64,000 bases of DNA from Silicimonas sp. (GTDB lineage Bacteria; Pseudomonadota; Alphaproteobacteria; Rhodobacterales; Rhodobacteraceae), in assembly GCA_022819605.1 (NCBI GenBank), contig JAJEGW010000182.1, positions 104,661 through 168,660 of the forward strand. The letters are read 5' to 3'. Within the stretch, counting starts at the first letter, position 1; the number at the start of each line of letters is the position of its first letter. Shown one piece after another: positions 9,123 to 17,597 of the stretch. The translations under genes were made by a program, and so were the position numbers. The notes beneath the pieces are model-generated. The model saw only the letters and a list, made by a program, of their open reading frames with translations, did no database searches and had not been told where the DNA came from.

Positions 9123-9151
9123 TTGACCTGTTCTGCACGCGTGTGTAGACT
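9123..9151 (+). promoter_or_regulatory. Promoter with embedded LacI operator, copy 3
   Basis: TTGACC at 9123-9128 and TAGACT at 9146-9151 are spaced 17 bp and fit a sigma-70 promoter for the transporter operon. Between and over them lies CTGCACGCGTGTGTAG (9133-9148), the third copy of the palindrome, so a bound repressor would block RNA polymerase directly. The transporter start codon is 49 bases beyond the -10 box. Confidence 0.65.
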
Positions 9152-9199
9152 CGCCTGAAGTTGAAATTCTAAGACCATGAGCCAGAGGGGGTCCAAAAA

Positions 9200-11128
9200 A
9201 TGAAAAAGTGTCTATTTCTTATGGCAACAAGCTGCGCTGCCTTTAGTTTCGGACTAACATCCGCCGCAGTTGCCCAGACCTGCTCCGAATACAACGAGTC
9301 GCCAATGTTGGCAGACATCGTTGCAGCCGGCGGTCTCCCACCTGTTGGCGAACGCCTGCCGGCCGAACCCCTGATCGTTGAGCCGGCCGAGCAAATCGGC
9401 ATCTATGGCGGAACCATGGTGGACTCCACAGGGGGCAATCGCCTGGCCGAGTTTCGTCACTTCGGCTATGAGGCGCTGGTGCGATGGTCGGTTGACGGCG
9501 GCGAAGTGCTGCCGAACGTCGCAAAGGGCTGGGATGTCTCCGACGATGCGACCGCCTACACCTTCCATCTGCGTGAAGGCATGAAATGGTCAGACGGCGA
9601 AGACTTCACTGCCGACGACATCGTCTTCTGGTGGGAGCATGTCGAAACCAACACCGATATCCAGTCGAGCCCGCGCGGCTTCTTCATTGTCGACGGCGAG
9701 CCAGCAACCGTTACGAAAATTGACGACTACACCGTCGAGTTCAAATGGTCGAAGCCGAATGGCCTGTTCCTAGAGAACCTGTCGACCTCGTATGGCGTGC
9801 GCGTCGTTCAGTTCGCAGAGCACTACCACCGGAAGTTGATCAAGTCACTGAACCCTGAAGGTGTCGCCGAACTCATGGCGGCCGCAAACGCCGACGACTA
9901 TACCCAGTGGTGGGCCGCAAACGTGGGTTCGTACGGCAAACAGTCGGAATACAACAACCCGGAACGACCGTTTGTTCAGGCTTGGGTTCCAACCGAGCCA
10001 TTCCTGGGCAAGGAGCGCTTCACGTTCCAGCGCAACCCTTACTACTTCAAGGTCGACACGGCCTGCAATCAGTTGCCATACATCGACGCGCGCGCCTGGG
10101 TGTTGGTGTCGGACCCCGAAGTTCAACTGGCAAAGACGCTCTCCGGCGAAGTCGACATTTCGCGCGTGAATATCTCTACACCGGCTAACAGGGGTGTGAT
10201 GTTCCAGAACATGGAACAGGGCAACTACCGCTTCGTGACGGCAAATTCCGCGGACATGAATGTAGCAGACTTGCGTTTCCCGCTGCATTATCCGTCGGAT
10301 CCGGTGAAGGAAGAGATCTATAACGACAAGAACTTCCGCATCGGTCTGTCGCACGCGATCAATCGCCAGGAACTGATTGAAGTGATCTTTTTGGGTCAAG
10401 GCATACCCCACCAGATAGCGCCGCGCCCGGAATCTCCACTCTACAACGAACAGCTGGCGACCCAGTATACCGAATACGATGCTGATCTGGCCAGTTCGTA
10501 CCTGGACAAGGCATTGCCAGACAAAGACGGCGACGGATTTCGCCTGCGTCCGGACAACGGTGACCGGTTCACCGTGGTCGTTGACGTCAACAACGAGTTC
10601 AAGTCGGACTGGGGCGACATGATGGAACTGATCGAAGGATACTGGGAAGCAGTTGGCGTAGACGTCGTTCTCAACTTCGTCTCAGATGCGGTTTCGGTGG
10701 CCCGACGCAACGATCCTGATCGTGACGTCTTCCTGTGGTTGGCCGAAAACGGTTCCGGTCGCCTGCCCATGCTGGCTGCACGCGAGATGTTGCCTCGCGG
10801 CAAGACTTGGACCGAGGAGTGGGAAAAGTGGTACGATTCCGGTGGATCAGAGGGCGTGGAGCCGCCGACCAACTATGTGCGTGCATGGGAACTTCAGGAC
10901 GCGATCCCGACGCTCTTTGGCGACGCACAATCGGAGGCGTGGGACGAGTTGGTGCAAATTGCTGCGGACGAGTTCGCGCAGATCGGCATCGCGCTGCCAA
11001 TGGGCAACTACCGCGCCGTCAACAATCGTCTGCGCAATGTCCCGGAGCCGCTTCTGGAAGGATGGCTCTACCCGGGCATTGCGCCGGCCAATTTCTCGAC
11101 CTTCTACATTGAATCGTCGAGCCAGTAA
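9200..11128 (+). CDS. ABC transporter substrate-binding protein, peptide/opine class (SBP_bac_5)
   Basis: A 642-residue exported lipid-free binding protein. The N-terminus is a Sec signal peptide (MKKCLFLMATSC, hydrophobic core, cleavage near AVAQ). The mature part shows the family's GWDVSDDATAYTFHLREGMK and WSDGEDFTADDIVFWWEH segments, typical of DppA/OppA-like cluster C proteins, and is on the long side for the family. GAGGGGG precedes the ATG. It captures substrate in the periplasm for the permeases encoded next. The class carries peptides, opines, nickel and also oligosaccharides, so substrate class is not decided by homology; the island suggests a sugar- or inositol-containing compound. 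Confidence 0.9.
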   Translation: MKKCLFLMATSCAAFSFGLTSAAVAQTCSEYNESPMLADIVAAGGLPPVGERLPAEPLIVEPAEQIGIYGGTMVDSTGGNRLAEFRHFGYEALVRWSVDGGEVLPNVAKGWDVSDDATAYTFHLREGMKWSDGEDFTADDIVFWWEHVETNTDIQSSPRGFFIVDGEPATVTKIDDYTVEFKWSKPNGLFLENLSTSYGVRVVQFAEHYHRKLIKSLNPEGVAELMAAANADDYTQWWAANVGSYGKQSEYNNPERPFVQAWVPTEPFLGKERFTFQRNPYYFKVDTACNQLPYIDARAWVLVSDPEVQLAKTLSGEVDISRVNISTPANRGVMFQNMEQGNYRFVTANSADMNVADLRFPLHYPSDPVKEEIYNDKNFRIGLSHAINRQELIEVIFLGQGIPHQIAPRPESPLYNEQLATQYTEYDADLASSYLDKALPDKDGDGFRLRPDNGDRFTVVVDVNNEFKSDWGDMMELIEGYWEAVGVDVVLNFVSDAVSVARRNDPDRDVFLWLAENGSGRLPMLAAREMLPRGKTWTEEWEKWYDSGGSEGVEPPTNYVRAWELQDAIPTLFGDAQSEAWDELVQIAADEFAQIGIALPMGNYRAVNNRLRNVPEPLLEGWLYPGIAPANFSTFYIESSSQ

Positions 11129-11144
11129 GCTGCGGGCACGACTA

Positions 11145-11170
11145 GGGAAAGGGCGAACGCGCCCTTTCCC
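11145..11170 (+). terminator. Intercistronic stem-loop after binding-protein gene
   Basis: A perfect 11-bp stem (GGGAAAGGGCG / CGCCCTTTCCC) with a four-base loop lies between the binding-protein gene and the first permease. There is no T run, so it is more likely an RNA-stabilising or partial termination element that raises binding-protein over permease expression than a full terminator. Confidence 0.6.
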
Positions 11171-11193
11171 CGAAGCTGCTGAGGAGACAGACC

Positions 11194-12201
11194 GTGGCCC
11201 GCTTTCTAGCTCGCCGTCTTGTCCTGATGCTGCTTACCGTAGTTGCAATTTCCGTCATTTCATTCTTTATCATTATCCTGCCGCCGGGAGACTTTGTCGA
11301 TCGGCTGGTGCAGGAGGCCAACCAGTATGGCGAGAATTTAGAGCCACATGAAATCGAAGACCTGCGGCGCAACTACGGATTGGACCGAAGCGCCGTAGAG
11401 CAGTATTTTGTGTGGATTCGCAACATCTTGCTTCGCGGGGACTTCGGCTACTCGTTCGGCTGGGACCTGCCCGTCTCCGAACTGATCGGCCAACGGCTCG
11501 GCCTGACGGCTCTTCTGTCGATCGTTACGCTGCTTTTTGTCTGGATCGTGGCTGTCCCGGTTGGGATCTACGCGGCGGTGCGAAAATATTCGCTGGGTGA
11601 CTATGTCTTCACTTTCTTGGGCTTCATCGGTCTGGCCATTCCGAACTTTCTGCTGGCACTGGTTCTGCTCTACATTTCGTTCCGCTACTTCGGACAGAGC
11701 GTTGGCGGCCTGTTCTCACCGGAATACGTAAATGCGCCATGGACCTTTGCAAGGTTCGCGGATCTGCTCTCGCATCTCTGGATCCCGGTGATCGTGCTGG
11801 GCACCGCCGGAACCGCTGAAATCATCCGCAAGATCCGAGCCAACCTCCTCGACGAGCTGCATCGCCCGTATGTACTGACTGCCCGCGCCAAGGGCCTAGG
11901 CGAGACTTACCTGTTGCTCAAGTATCCAGTGCGCCATTCTCTGAACCCGTTCGTGTCGGAACTGAACGATCTGTTCGTCAAGATCGTCTCCGGCGAGACC
12001 ATTGTGGCCGTGGTGCTGGGTCTCCAGACAACAGGTCCCCTGCTGCTTGAAGCATTGAAGGAAGAAGACCTCTACCTGGCCTCGACGCTGATCATGTTCC
12101 TGAGCTTCCTGGCGGTACTTGGAACGCTTTTCTCGGATCTTCTCCTGATGCTGCTTGATCCAAAGATCCGGCGCCAGGCGGCGAGCCGGGAGATGATGTG
12201 A
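11194..12201 (+). CDS. ABC transporter permease (DppB/OppB type)
   Basis: A 335-residue inner-membrane protein with about six hydrophobic segments, starting at GTG after a GAGGAG site. The opening FLARRLVLMLLTVVAISVIS and the long periplasmic loop with RRNYGLDRSAVEQYFVWI are typical of the DppB subfamily; the EAA-loop that touches the ATPase is seen in YVLTARAKGLGETYLLLKYP. It forms the channel with the permease encoded next, whose ATG shares one base with this stop codon. Confidence 0.9.
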   Translation: MARFLARRLVLMLLTVVAISVISFFIIILPPGDFVDRLVQEANQYGENLEPHEIEDLRRNYGLDRSAVEQYFVWIRNILLRGDFGYSFGWDLPVSELIGQRLGLTALLSIVTLLFVWIVAVPVGIYAAVRKYSLGDYVFTFLGFIGLAIPNFLLALVLLYISFRYFGQSVGGLFSPEYVNAPWTFARFADLLSHLWIPVIVLGTAGTAEIIRKIRANLLDELHRPYVLTARAKGLGETYLLLKYPVRHSLNPFVSELNDLFVKIVSGETIVAVVLGLQTTGPLLLEALKEEDLYLASTLIMFLSFLAVLGTLFSDLLLMLLDPKIRRQAASREMM

Positions 12202-13295
12202 TGACATACGCCGCACATCTGAGTCACTCCCAACTCGTGATGCGCCGATTCCTGCGCCACCGCCTTGGAATCTTCGGGGGCGTTATGACGCTTCTGATTT
12301 ATCTGGTTGCTGCTTTCGTGGAATTCCTCGCACCGCATGCTCCGGACACGTACCAGGCCAAGCACGTTTATGCACCGCCGCAGAGCATGCACTGGATCCT
12401 CGATGGCCCGGACGGCCGACGGTTTCAGCCGCATGTCTACAGCCTGCGCTCCACGACCGATTACAACACGGGCCAGCGGAACTTTGTGGAATACCCAGAC
12501 AGGGTGATCGAGCTCGGATTCCTCGTTCGCGGCGACAGCTACAAGTTCTGGGGCCTCATCTCGGCGAATCTTCATTTCTTCGGCCCGAAGGATCCGCGCG
12601 AACGGGTGTATTTTCTTGGGGCGGACCGATTGGGGCGCGACGTGTTAAGCCGCACGATCTACGCAACGCGTGTCTCAATGACGATTGGATTGGTTGGCGT
12701 CGGAATCAGCCTCGTTCTCGGCATTGCGATTGGTGGCATCTCGGGCTATTTCGGCGGCATTGTCGATCTGGCAATCCAGCGGTTGATCGAGTTCCTTCAA
12801 TCCCTGCCATCCATCCCGCTCTGGATCGGGCTTGCCGCTGCCATTCCGCCCACGACGCCACCGATCAGGACGTACTTCTTTATCACGGCGATCCTGTCTA
12901 TCATCGGCTGGACCGGGCTTGCACGGGTAGTGCGCGGGCGGTTCATGTCGCTGAAGGACGAGAACTTCATCAAGGCAGCACTCCTCGACGGCAACCGGCC
13001 GGTACGGATCATCCGGCGTCATATGGTGCCTAACTTCCTGTCGCACATCATAGCCGTGGTCACGCTGGCCATTCCGGGGATGATCATAGCGGAAACGTCG
13101 CTCAGTTTTTTGGGAATTGGACTTCGGCCGCCGGTTGTTAGCTGGGGTGTGCTGCTACAGGAGGCGCAAAACCTGAGATCAATTGCCACCGCCCCATGGC
13201 TGTTCCTGCCGGGTGCGGCGGTCGTCGTGGCCGTCCTGTCGCTCAATTTCCTTGGCGACGGGCTTCGAGATGCGGCAGACCCTTATGCGAACTGA
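12201..13295 (+). CDS. ABC transporter permease (DppC/OppC type)
   Basis: A 364-residue inner-membrane protein. RRFLRHRLGIFGGVMTLLIY near the start and the FLGADRLGRDVLSRTIYATR motif are hallmarks of DppC-like permeases, and the EAA loop reads FIKAALLDGNRPVRIIRRHM. A long segment of about 120 residues between the first membrane helix and the FLGADRLG motif gives an enlarged periplasmic domain, as seen in the larger opine/oligosaccharide members. I chose the ATG at 12201; a GTG lies one codon earlier. Confidence 0.9.
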   Translation: MTYAAHLSHSQLVMRRFLRHRLGIFGGVMTLLIYLVAAFVEFLAPHAPDTYQAKHVYAPPQSMHWILDGPDGRRFQPHVYSLRSTTDYNTGQRNFVEYPDRVIELGFLVRGDSYKFWGLISANLHFFGPKDPRERVYFLGADRLGRDVLSRTIYATRVSMTIGLVGVGISLVLGIAIGGISGYFGGIVDLAIQRLIEFLQSLPSIPLWIGLAAAIPPTTPPIRTYFFITAILSIIGWTGLARVVRGRFMSLKDENFIKAALLDGNRPVRIIRRHMVPNFLSHIIAVVTLAIPGMIIAETSLSFLGIGLRPPVVSWGVLLQEAQNLRSIATAPWLFLPGAAVVVAVLSLNFLGDGLRDAADPYAN

Positions 13296-15369
13296 CGCAC
13301 TTCTTTCGCTGCAGGGGCTGACGGTCTCATTTTGGGATGGGCGTCGCCGAAGCGTAGCGCTTCGGGATGTCGGATTCGATTTGCCCCATGCAAAAACGGT
13401 CGCAATCGTCGGAGAGTCTGGTTGCGGCAAGTCTTTGACGGCGCGCAGCATTCTACGCATTCTCGATACGAACGCGACCATCGACTGCGGACAAATCCTG
13501 TTCGAAGGCGTAGACTTGGCCGGAGCGCCCGAGAAAAGTCCCGCTCTGCACGGCATTCGGGGTGGACGCATAGGGTTGATCTATCAGGAACCCCTCACCG
13601 CCTTGTCGAGCTTCTACACGGTCGGCAACCAGATAATGGAAGCGGTCCGTCGGCATCAGGATGTGACAAAAAAACAGGCGCGCGAGCGCGCACTCGATCT
13701 GCTGCATGCCGTCGGCATGCCAAATCCGGCGCAGCGCCTTGATGCGTACACGTTCGAACTTTCGGGCGGGCAGCAACAACGCGTGATGATCGCAATGGCC
13801 CTGGGTCCCCACCCTTCGCTTCTGATCGCCGACGAACCGACGACCGCGCTTGATGTCACGACCCAGGCAGTGATCCTCGACCTCCTGCAAGAACTGCAAC
13901 AAAGCCAGGGGATGTCGATCCTGTTCATTACACATGATCTAGGGGTTGTGTCCCGCATGGCTGATGAGGTGGTAGTGATGTATCTGGGGGAAGTCGTAGA
14001 GCACGGTACAAAGGCGGACGTACTGGCAACGCCCAGGCACCCCTATACTCAGGCGCTAATGGCGTCACTGCCAGGGCGCGCCCAGTTCCGCCAAGCGACG
14101 ATCCCGGGAACAGTGCCTTCCTTGGAAGAACGTCCGGCAGGGTGCGCCTTTGCGCCACGCTGTGCGTTTGCCCGGCCGGGTCTTTGTGATGTGCAAAGGC
14201 CTGAGCTTGTGCATTCCGGCGGAGTACATGTTCGCTGCCATGCCTTCGGAAGCGCCGCGTCCATGTTCGACCTGTCGCAGCAATCGAAACGGTCGGACAC
14301 GTTCAAAAGGAGAGGGATGCAGCAATTCGGTGACAAGATTCTGGATCTGCGTAGCGTCAGCAAGACGTTCGAGAAGCGGGAAGGACTGTTCGGGCAACGG
14401 GTCCGCGAGATCAAGGCCGTGCAGGACATTTCCCTTGAACTGCGGCAGGGCGAAACCCTGGCGCTCGTCGGCGAATCCGGTTCCGGAAAGACAACCCTAG
14501 GACAGACTATTGTCGGCCTCCATAAAGCAACGCGCGGCCGCGTGATGTTCGCGATGGACGGGCAAGACAATGACATCACCAATCTTTCTGCTGCTGAATG
14601 GCGCATCGTTTGGCAATCCATGCGGATGGTATTTCAGGATCCGTTCTCCTCATTGAACCCGCGCATGACTGCATTCGATATTGTAGCAGAGCCTTTGCGG
14701 CAACGCCCGGACGCACCTCTTCCCGAACCGGACCTGGTGAGGAAGGTCCACAAACTCTTCCGCCTGGTGGGGCTGGACCCGGAGATGTCAGGCCGTTACC
14801 CACATGCTTTTTCCGGAGGGCAGCGTCAGAGGATCGGTGTGGCGCGAGCACTTGCCCCTGACCCGAAGATCATCATCGCGGATGAGCCGGTTTCCGCGCT
14901 TGACGTGTCTGTACAGGCGCAAGTGTTGAACCTGTTGCGCGACCTTCAGTCCAGTCTTGGATTGAGTTACCTCTTCATTTCGCATGACTTGAACGTGGTG
15001 GCGAGCCTCGCTCATAGAGTAGCGGTGATGTATGCTGGCCGAATTGTCGAACTGGCAGAAACGGACGAAATCCTGGATCACCCTCGCCATCCCTACTCCG
15101 AGGCACTCTTGAGCGCGGTACTGACGCCAGATCGAGCCGATCAGGACAGTCACTTGCGACTGCCCGGAGACCCGCCGGATCCCTTGAGCCTTCCACCGGG
15201 CTGCGTCTTTGCCGAACGCTGCGCTTACGCGACTGAGGCTTGCACACATGAAATGCCTGAAATGCGCAACCTGGGAGGGCATTGGGTGGCCTGCCATCAC
15301 GCCGAAGCCCTTGCCCTGCAAGGATTACGCAATGAGAACATTCCCGGGAGCGCTGCACCCAACTCATAG
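13285..15369 (+). CDS. Fused double ABC ATPase (DppD-DppF type)
   Basis: A 694-residue protein with two complete nucleotide-binding domains. The first has GESGCGKS (about residue 43), LSGGQQQR (about 158) and LLIADEPTTALD; the second has GESGSGKT (about 395), FSGGQRQR (about 509) and IIIADEPVSALD. Each ends with a C-terminal oligopeptide-transporter domain with clustered Cys (CAFAPRCAFARPGLC; CVFAERCAYATEAC) that in related proteins binds an iron-sulfur cluster. It energises the permeases encoded just upstream and overlaps the second by 11 bp. An alternative ATG lies at 13270. Fusion of the two ATPases is common in this family in Alphaproteobacteria. Confidence 0.9.
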   Translation: MRTDALLSLQGLTVSFWDGRRRSVALRDVGFDLPHAKTVAIVGESGCGKSLTARSILRILDTNATIDCGQILFEGVDLAGAPEKSPALHGIRGGRIGLIYQEPLTALSSFYTVGNQIMEAVRRHQDVTKKQARERALDLLHAVGMPNPAQRLDAYTFELSGGQQQRVMIAMALGPHPSLLIADEPTTALDVTTQAVILDLLQELQQSQGMSILFITHDLGVVSRMADEVVVMYLGEVVEHGTKADVLATPRHPYTQALMASLPGRAQFRQATIPGTVPSLEERPAGCAFAPRCAFARPGLCDVQRPELVHSGGVHVRCHAFGSAASMFDLSQQSKRSDTFKRRGMQQFGDKILDLRSVSKTFEKREGLFGQRVREIKAVQDISLELRQGETLALVGESGSGKTTLGQTIVGLHKATRGRVMFAMDGQDNDITNLSAAEWRIVWQSMRMVFQDPFSSLNPRMTAFDIVAEPLRQRPDAPLPEPDLVRKVHKLFRLVGLDPEMSGRYPHAFSGGQRQRIGVARALAPDPKIIIADEPVSALDVSVQAQVLNLLRDLQSSLGLSYLFISHDLNVVASLAHRVAVMYAGRIVELAETDEILDHPRHPYSEALLSAVLTPDRADQDSHLRLPGDPPDPLSLPPGCVFAERCAYATEACTHEMPEMRNLGGHWVACHHAEALALQGLRNENIPGSAAPNS

Positions 15370-15574
15370 CCGCCCTTCGCTTCTGGAAATGGCGGTGCGC
15401 TCTCCGATATCTGGAGAAGGTCGCAATCCTTATGTCCCGGCCGGTACTCCCTGTGACGTGATACGAATGGACGTCGAAGCGACCTATGACAGCGACCCGG
15501 ACAACTTGGTGTATATTGGATTGTTCAATCCGCGGGCCAGTGTGTTTCCTACGCGCGAAGGATTTCGGGGATCG
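15334..15574 (+). pseudogene. Remnant of a PHP-hydrolase N-terminal domain
   Basis: The translation contains NLVYIGLFNPRASVFPTREG followed by FRG, which parallels DIGIMDSRATDYPTRSGFRG in the intact PHP-type protein encoded at 17598. It lacks the whole metal-binding domain: after FRG the similarity stops and another frame takes up an ABC ATPase. It is therefore a piece of a third paralogue joined to unrelated sequence. It overlaps the end of the fused ATPase gene by a few codons. Confidence 0.6.
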
Positions 15575-16060
15575 GTGCCAGGGGATCGGGATCGCGCGGG
15601 CCAAGGCATCGGGACCGTGTATCTTGATTGCGGACGAGCCTGTCTTGGCGCTGGACGTCTTGGTTCAGGCGCAGATACTGAACCTGTTCCAAGTTCCTCG
15701 GCAGGAGTGGAGAATTTCCTGCCTGTTCGGATCCCTCGACATGAACGTGACTTCGAACATCTCGAACCGCGTGGCAGTGATGCATGCTGGCCGCATCGTC
15801 GAGGCGGCGGAGACCAATCAGATCTATCTTGCGCACCGGGATCCCAGTTCATCGGTTTTGTTGGATGCGGTGTTGATGCCGGAGTTGCACGCGCAAATGC
15901 GTCATGCGAGTCCCCGCAGGGACAACCGCCCAATTCCGCGGAACTGCTTCCTGGTTGCACGTTTTCGGACCATCGCGCGCTTGTGACCGACAAGTGCCAG
16001 CGCGCGATTCTGTCACTCAAGCCCAACACGGACGGTCGCCTGACCACCTGTCAACGAATG
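15575..16060 (+). pseudogene. Remnant of a DppF-type ABC ATPase (C-terminal half)
   Basis: In one frame QGIGIARAKASGPCILIADEP, then VLALDVLVQAQILNLF and RVAVMHAGRIVEAAETNQIY follow the second half of the intact fused ATPase at 13285; in another frame the match resumes as LLPGCTFSDHRALVTDKC against LPPGCVFAERCAYATEAC. The signature motif and Walker A are gone and a frameshift lies near 15890. The copy is clearly diverged from the neighbouring gene, so it is an old duplicate or the remains of a second transporter rather than a recent repeat. Confidence 0.7.
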
Positions 16061-16139
16061 AACGAAGTCACCTTTGCGAGTATGCGGGTCATGGCTAGGC
16101 TGCGTGTCAAGAGCCGACAGCAAGAAAAAGTGAGTGCGC

Positions 16140-17525
16140 ATGCACCAGGCAATTGAAGGACAACTCACGCTTGACCACATGGCGTGCCATGTACCGCATC
16201 GCTTTGATGTACCCGAAAACACCGGCACGCTGCGGCTGGATTTTTCCTTTTCGCCCCGGCATCCCGGTGTCGGCAACATAGCGCATCAGCTCAGCATCTC
16301 AGTTTACGGTCCCGATGGCCCCCGCGGCACACGGCACAATAACGCCGACCAAAGCCCGGTGATTTCGCGAAACTGGGCCTCTCCCGGATATCTGCCTGGC
16401 GAGATCGAGGCAGGCGAATGGGTCGTCGAAATCGACGCTCACCGCATCCTGCCGCCGGGCAATGTCACCTACCGGATCGAGATTGCTTGCGATGCCGAAG
16501 AATGCGAAGCGCCACCGGTTGACCCGATACCGAACCTGCCGCGCGCGCCAAAACGGAAAGGAGCGGGTTGGTATACCGGCGACCTGCATGGCCATACATT
16601 TCATTCCGATGGCGATTTCAGTCCTGCTGACTATCTCGAGACCGCCCACCAGCGCGGCTATGATTTCGTGGCCCTCACCGATCACAATACGGTTTCGGCC
16701 GTGCCGCATGTCCGGCGGTTGGCCGGAGACGAGATCACCGTGATCGACGGTGTAGAACTCACCACATTTAACGGACACGCTTTGGTGCTGGGTCTCGAAG
16801 GCTGGATCGACTGGCGGGTCAAAGACGGCACCACGATGAGCGAAATAGCCCGGGCCGTGCTGGACCGCGGTGGCCTCTACGTGATTGCCCATCCCAAGAG
16901 CGAGGGGCATCCGTTTTGCACAGGTTGCCGCTGGGCCTTTTCAGATATGCTCCCGGGTCCTGCGCGCCATATCGAAGTCTGGAACCGGGTGTGGACGCAG
17001 CGAAACCATAACGAAGGTGCGCTTCAGATGTTCTATCATTGGCTGAACGCCGGCTACAGGATGGTGGCGACAGCAGGCACCGACACACACCGACTGGCCC
17101 CCACGGATCATCGAATTGCCGCCAACCGTGTCCTTGCCGATGACAATACGCCCGAAGCGATATTGAACGCCCTGAGACGCGGCAACAGCTATGTCACCAG
17201 CGGCCCGGATCTGATGTTGCGTGCGGTGGCCGTTAACGGCAGCACAGCAGAAATGGGCGATGTCGCTGCATCCGGGTCAATGCGAATAACCTGTGGTTGT
17301 CAGGGCGGCAAAACAGGCGTCGATCTAACAAACCTCAGCCTAAGATTGATCGGACAAGGCGAAGAGGTCCAACGCTGGCACTTAGCACAAGGCCTGCAAA
17401 CAACTGTTAGCGCAGTGGCAGAGGCGGGAAACTGGTTTACCTTGGAACTGCGCGATCAATCTGAAGGGCTCCGCGGCGTGACGAACCCGATTTTTGTGGG
17501 AGAGGAGGGCGAGCCTTGGCACTGA
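16140..17525 (+). CDS. CehA/McbA-family PHP-domain metallohydrolase
   Basis: A 461-residue protein with an N-terminal beta-rich domain (to about residue 140) and a PHP phosphoesterase-like domain. Metal-site motifs are DLHGHTFHSDGDFS, ALTDHNTVS, DGVELTTFNGHAL, YVIAHPKSEGHPFC and TAGTDTHRL, in the order expected for CehA-like hydrolases. The family cleaves esters and phosphodiesters; the carbaryl hydrolase CehA is a known member. No signal peptide is visible, so it is probably cytosolic and acts on imported substrate. A second family member follows 72 bp downstream. The start has only a weak AAGAAAAAG upstream. Confidence 0.85.
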   Translation: MHQAIEGQLTLDHMACHVPHRFDVPENTGTLRLDFSFSPRHPGVGNIAHQLSISVYGPDGPRGTRHNNADQSPVISRNWASPGYLPGEIEAGEWVVEIDAHRILPPGNVTYRIEIACDAEECEAPPVDPIPNLPRAPKRKGAGWYTGDLHGHTFHSDGDFSPADYLETAHQRGYDFVALTDHNTVSAVPHVRRLAGDEITVIDGVELTTFNGHALVLGLEGWIDWRVKDGTTMSEIARAVLDRGGLYVIAHPKSEGHPFCTGCRWAFSDMLPGPARHIEVWNRVWTQRNHNEGALQMFYHWLNAGYRMVATAGTDTHRLAPTDHRIAANRVLADDNTPEAILNALRRGNSYVTSGPDLMLRAVAVNGSTAEMGDVAASGSMRITCGCQGGKTGVDLTNLSLRLIGQGEEVQRWHLAQGLQTTVSAVAEAGNWFTLELRDQSEGLRGVTNPIFVGEEGEPWH

Positions 17526-17597
17526 TCGCTGGAAGGCTGAGTCAAATGTGGCACGTCACTGACCTTTTTGCGACCAGGCACGAACTGGGCTAGAATC

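Noticed and set aside
15209..16156. A 315-codon frame after the fused ATPase
   Set aside because: It mixes a PHP-like piece, off-frame ATPase sequence and another in-frame ATPase piece, so it is a pseudogene mosaic rather than a gene.
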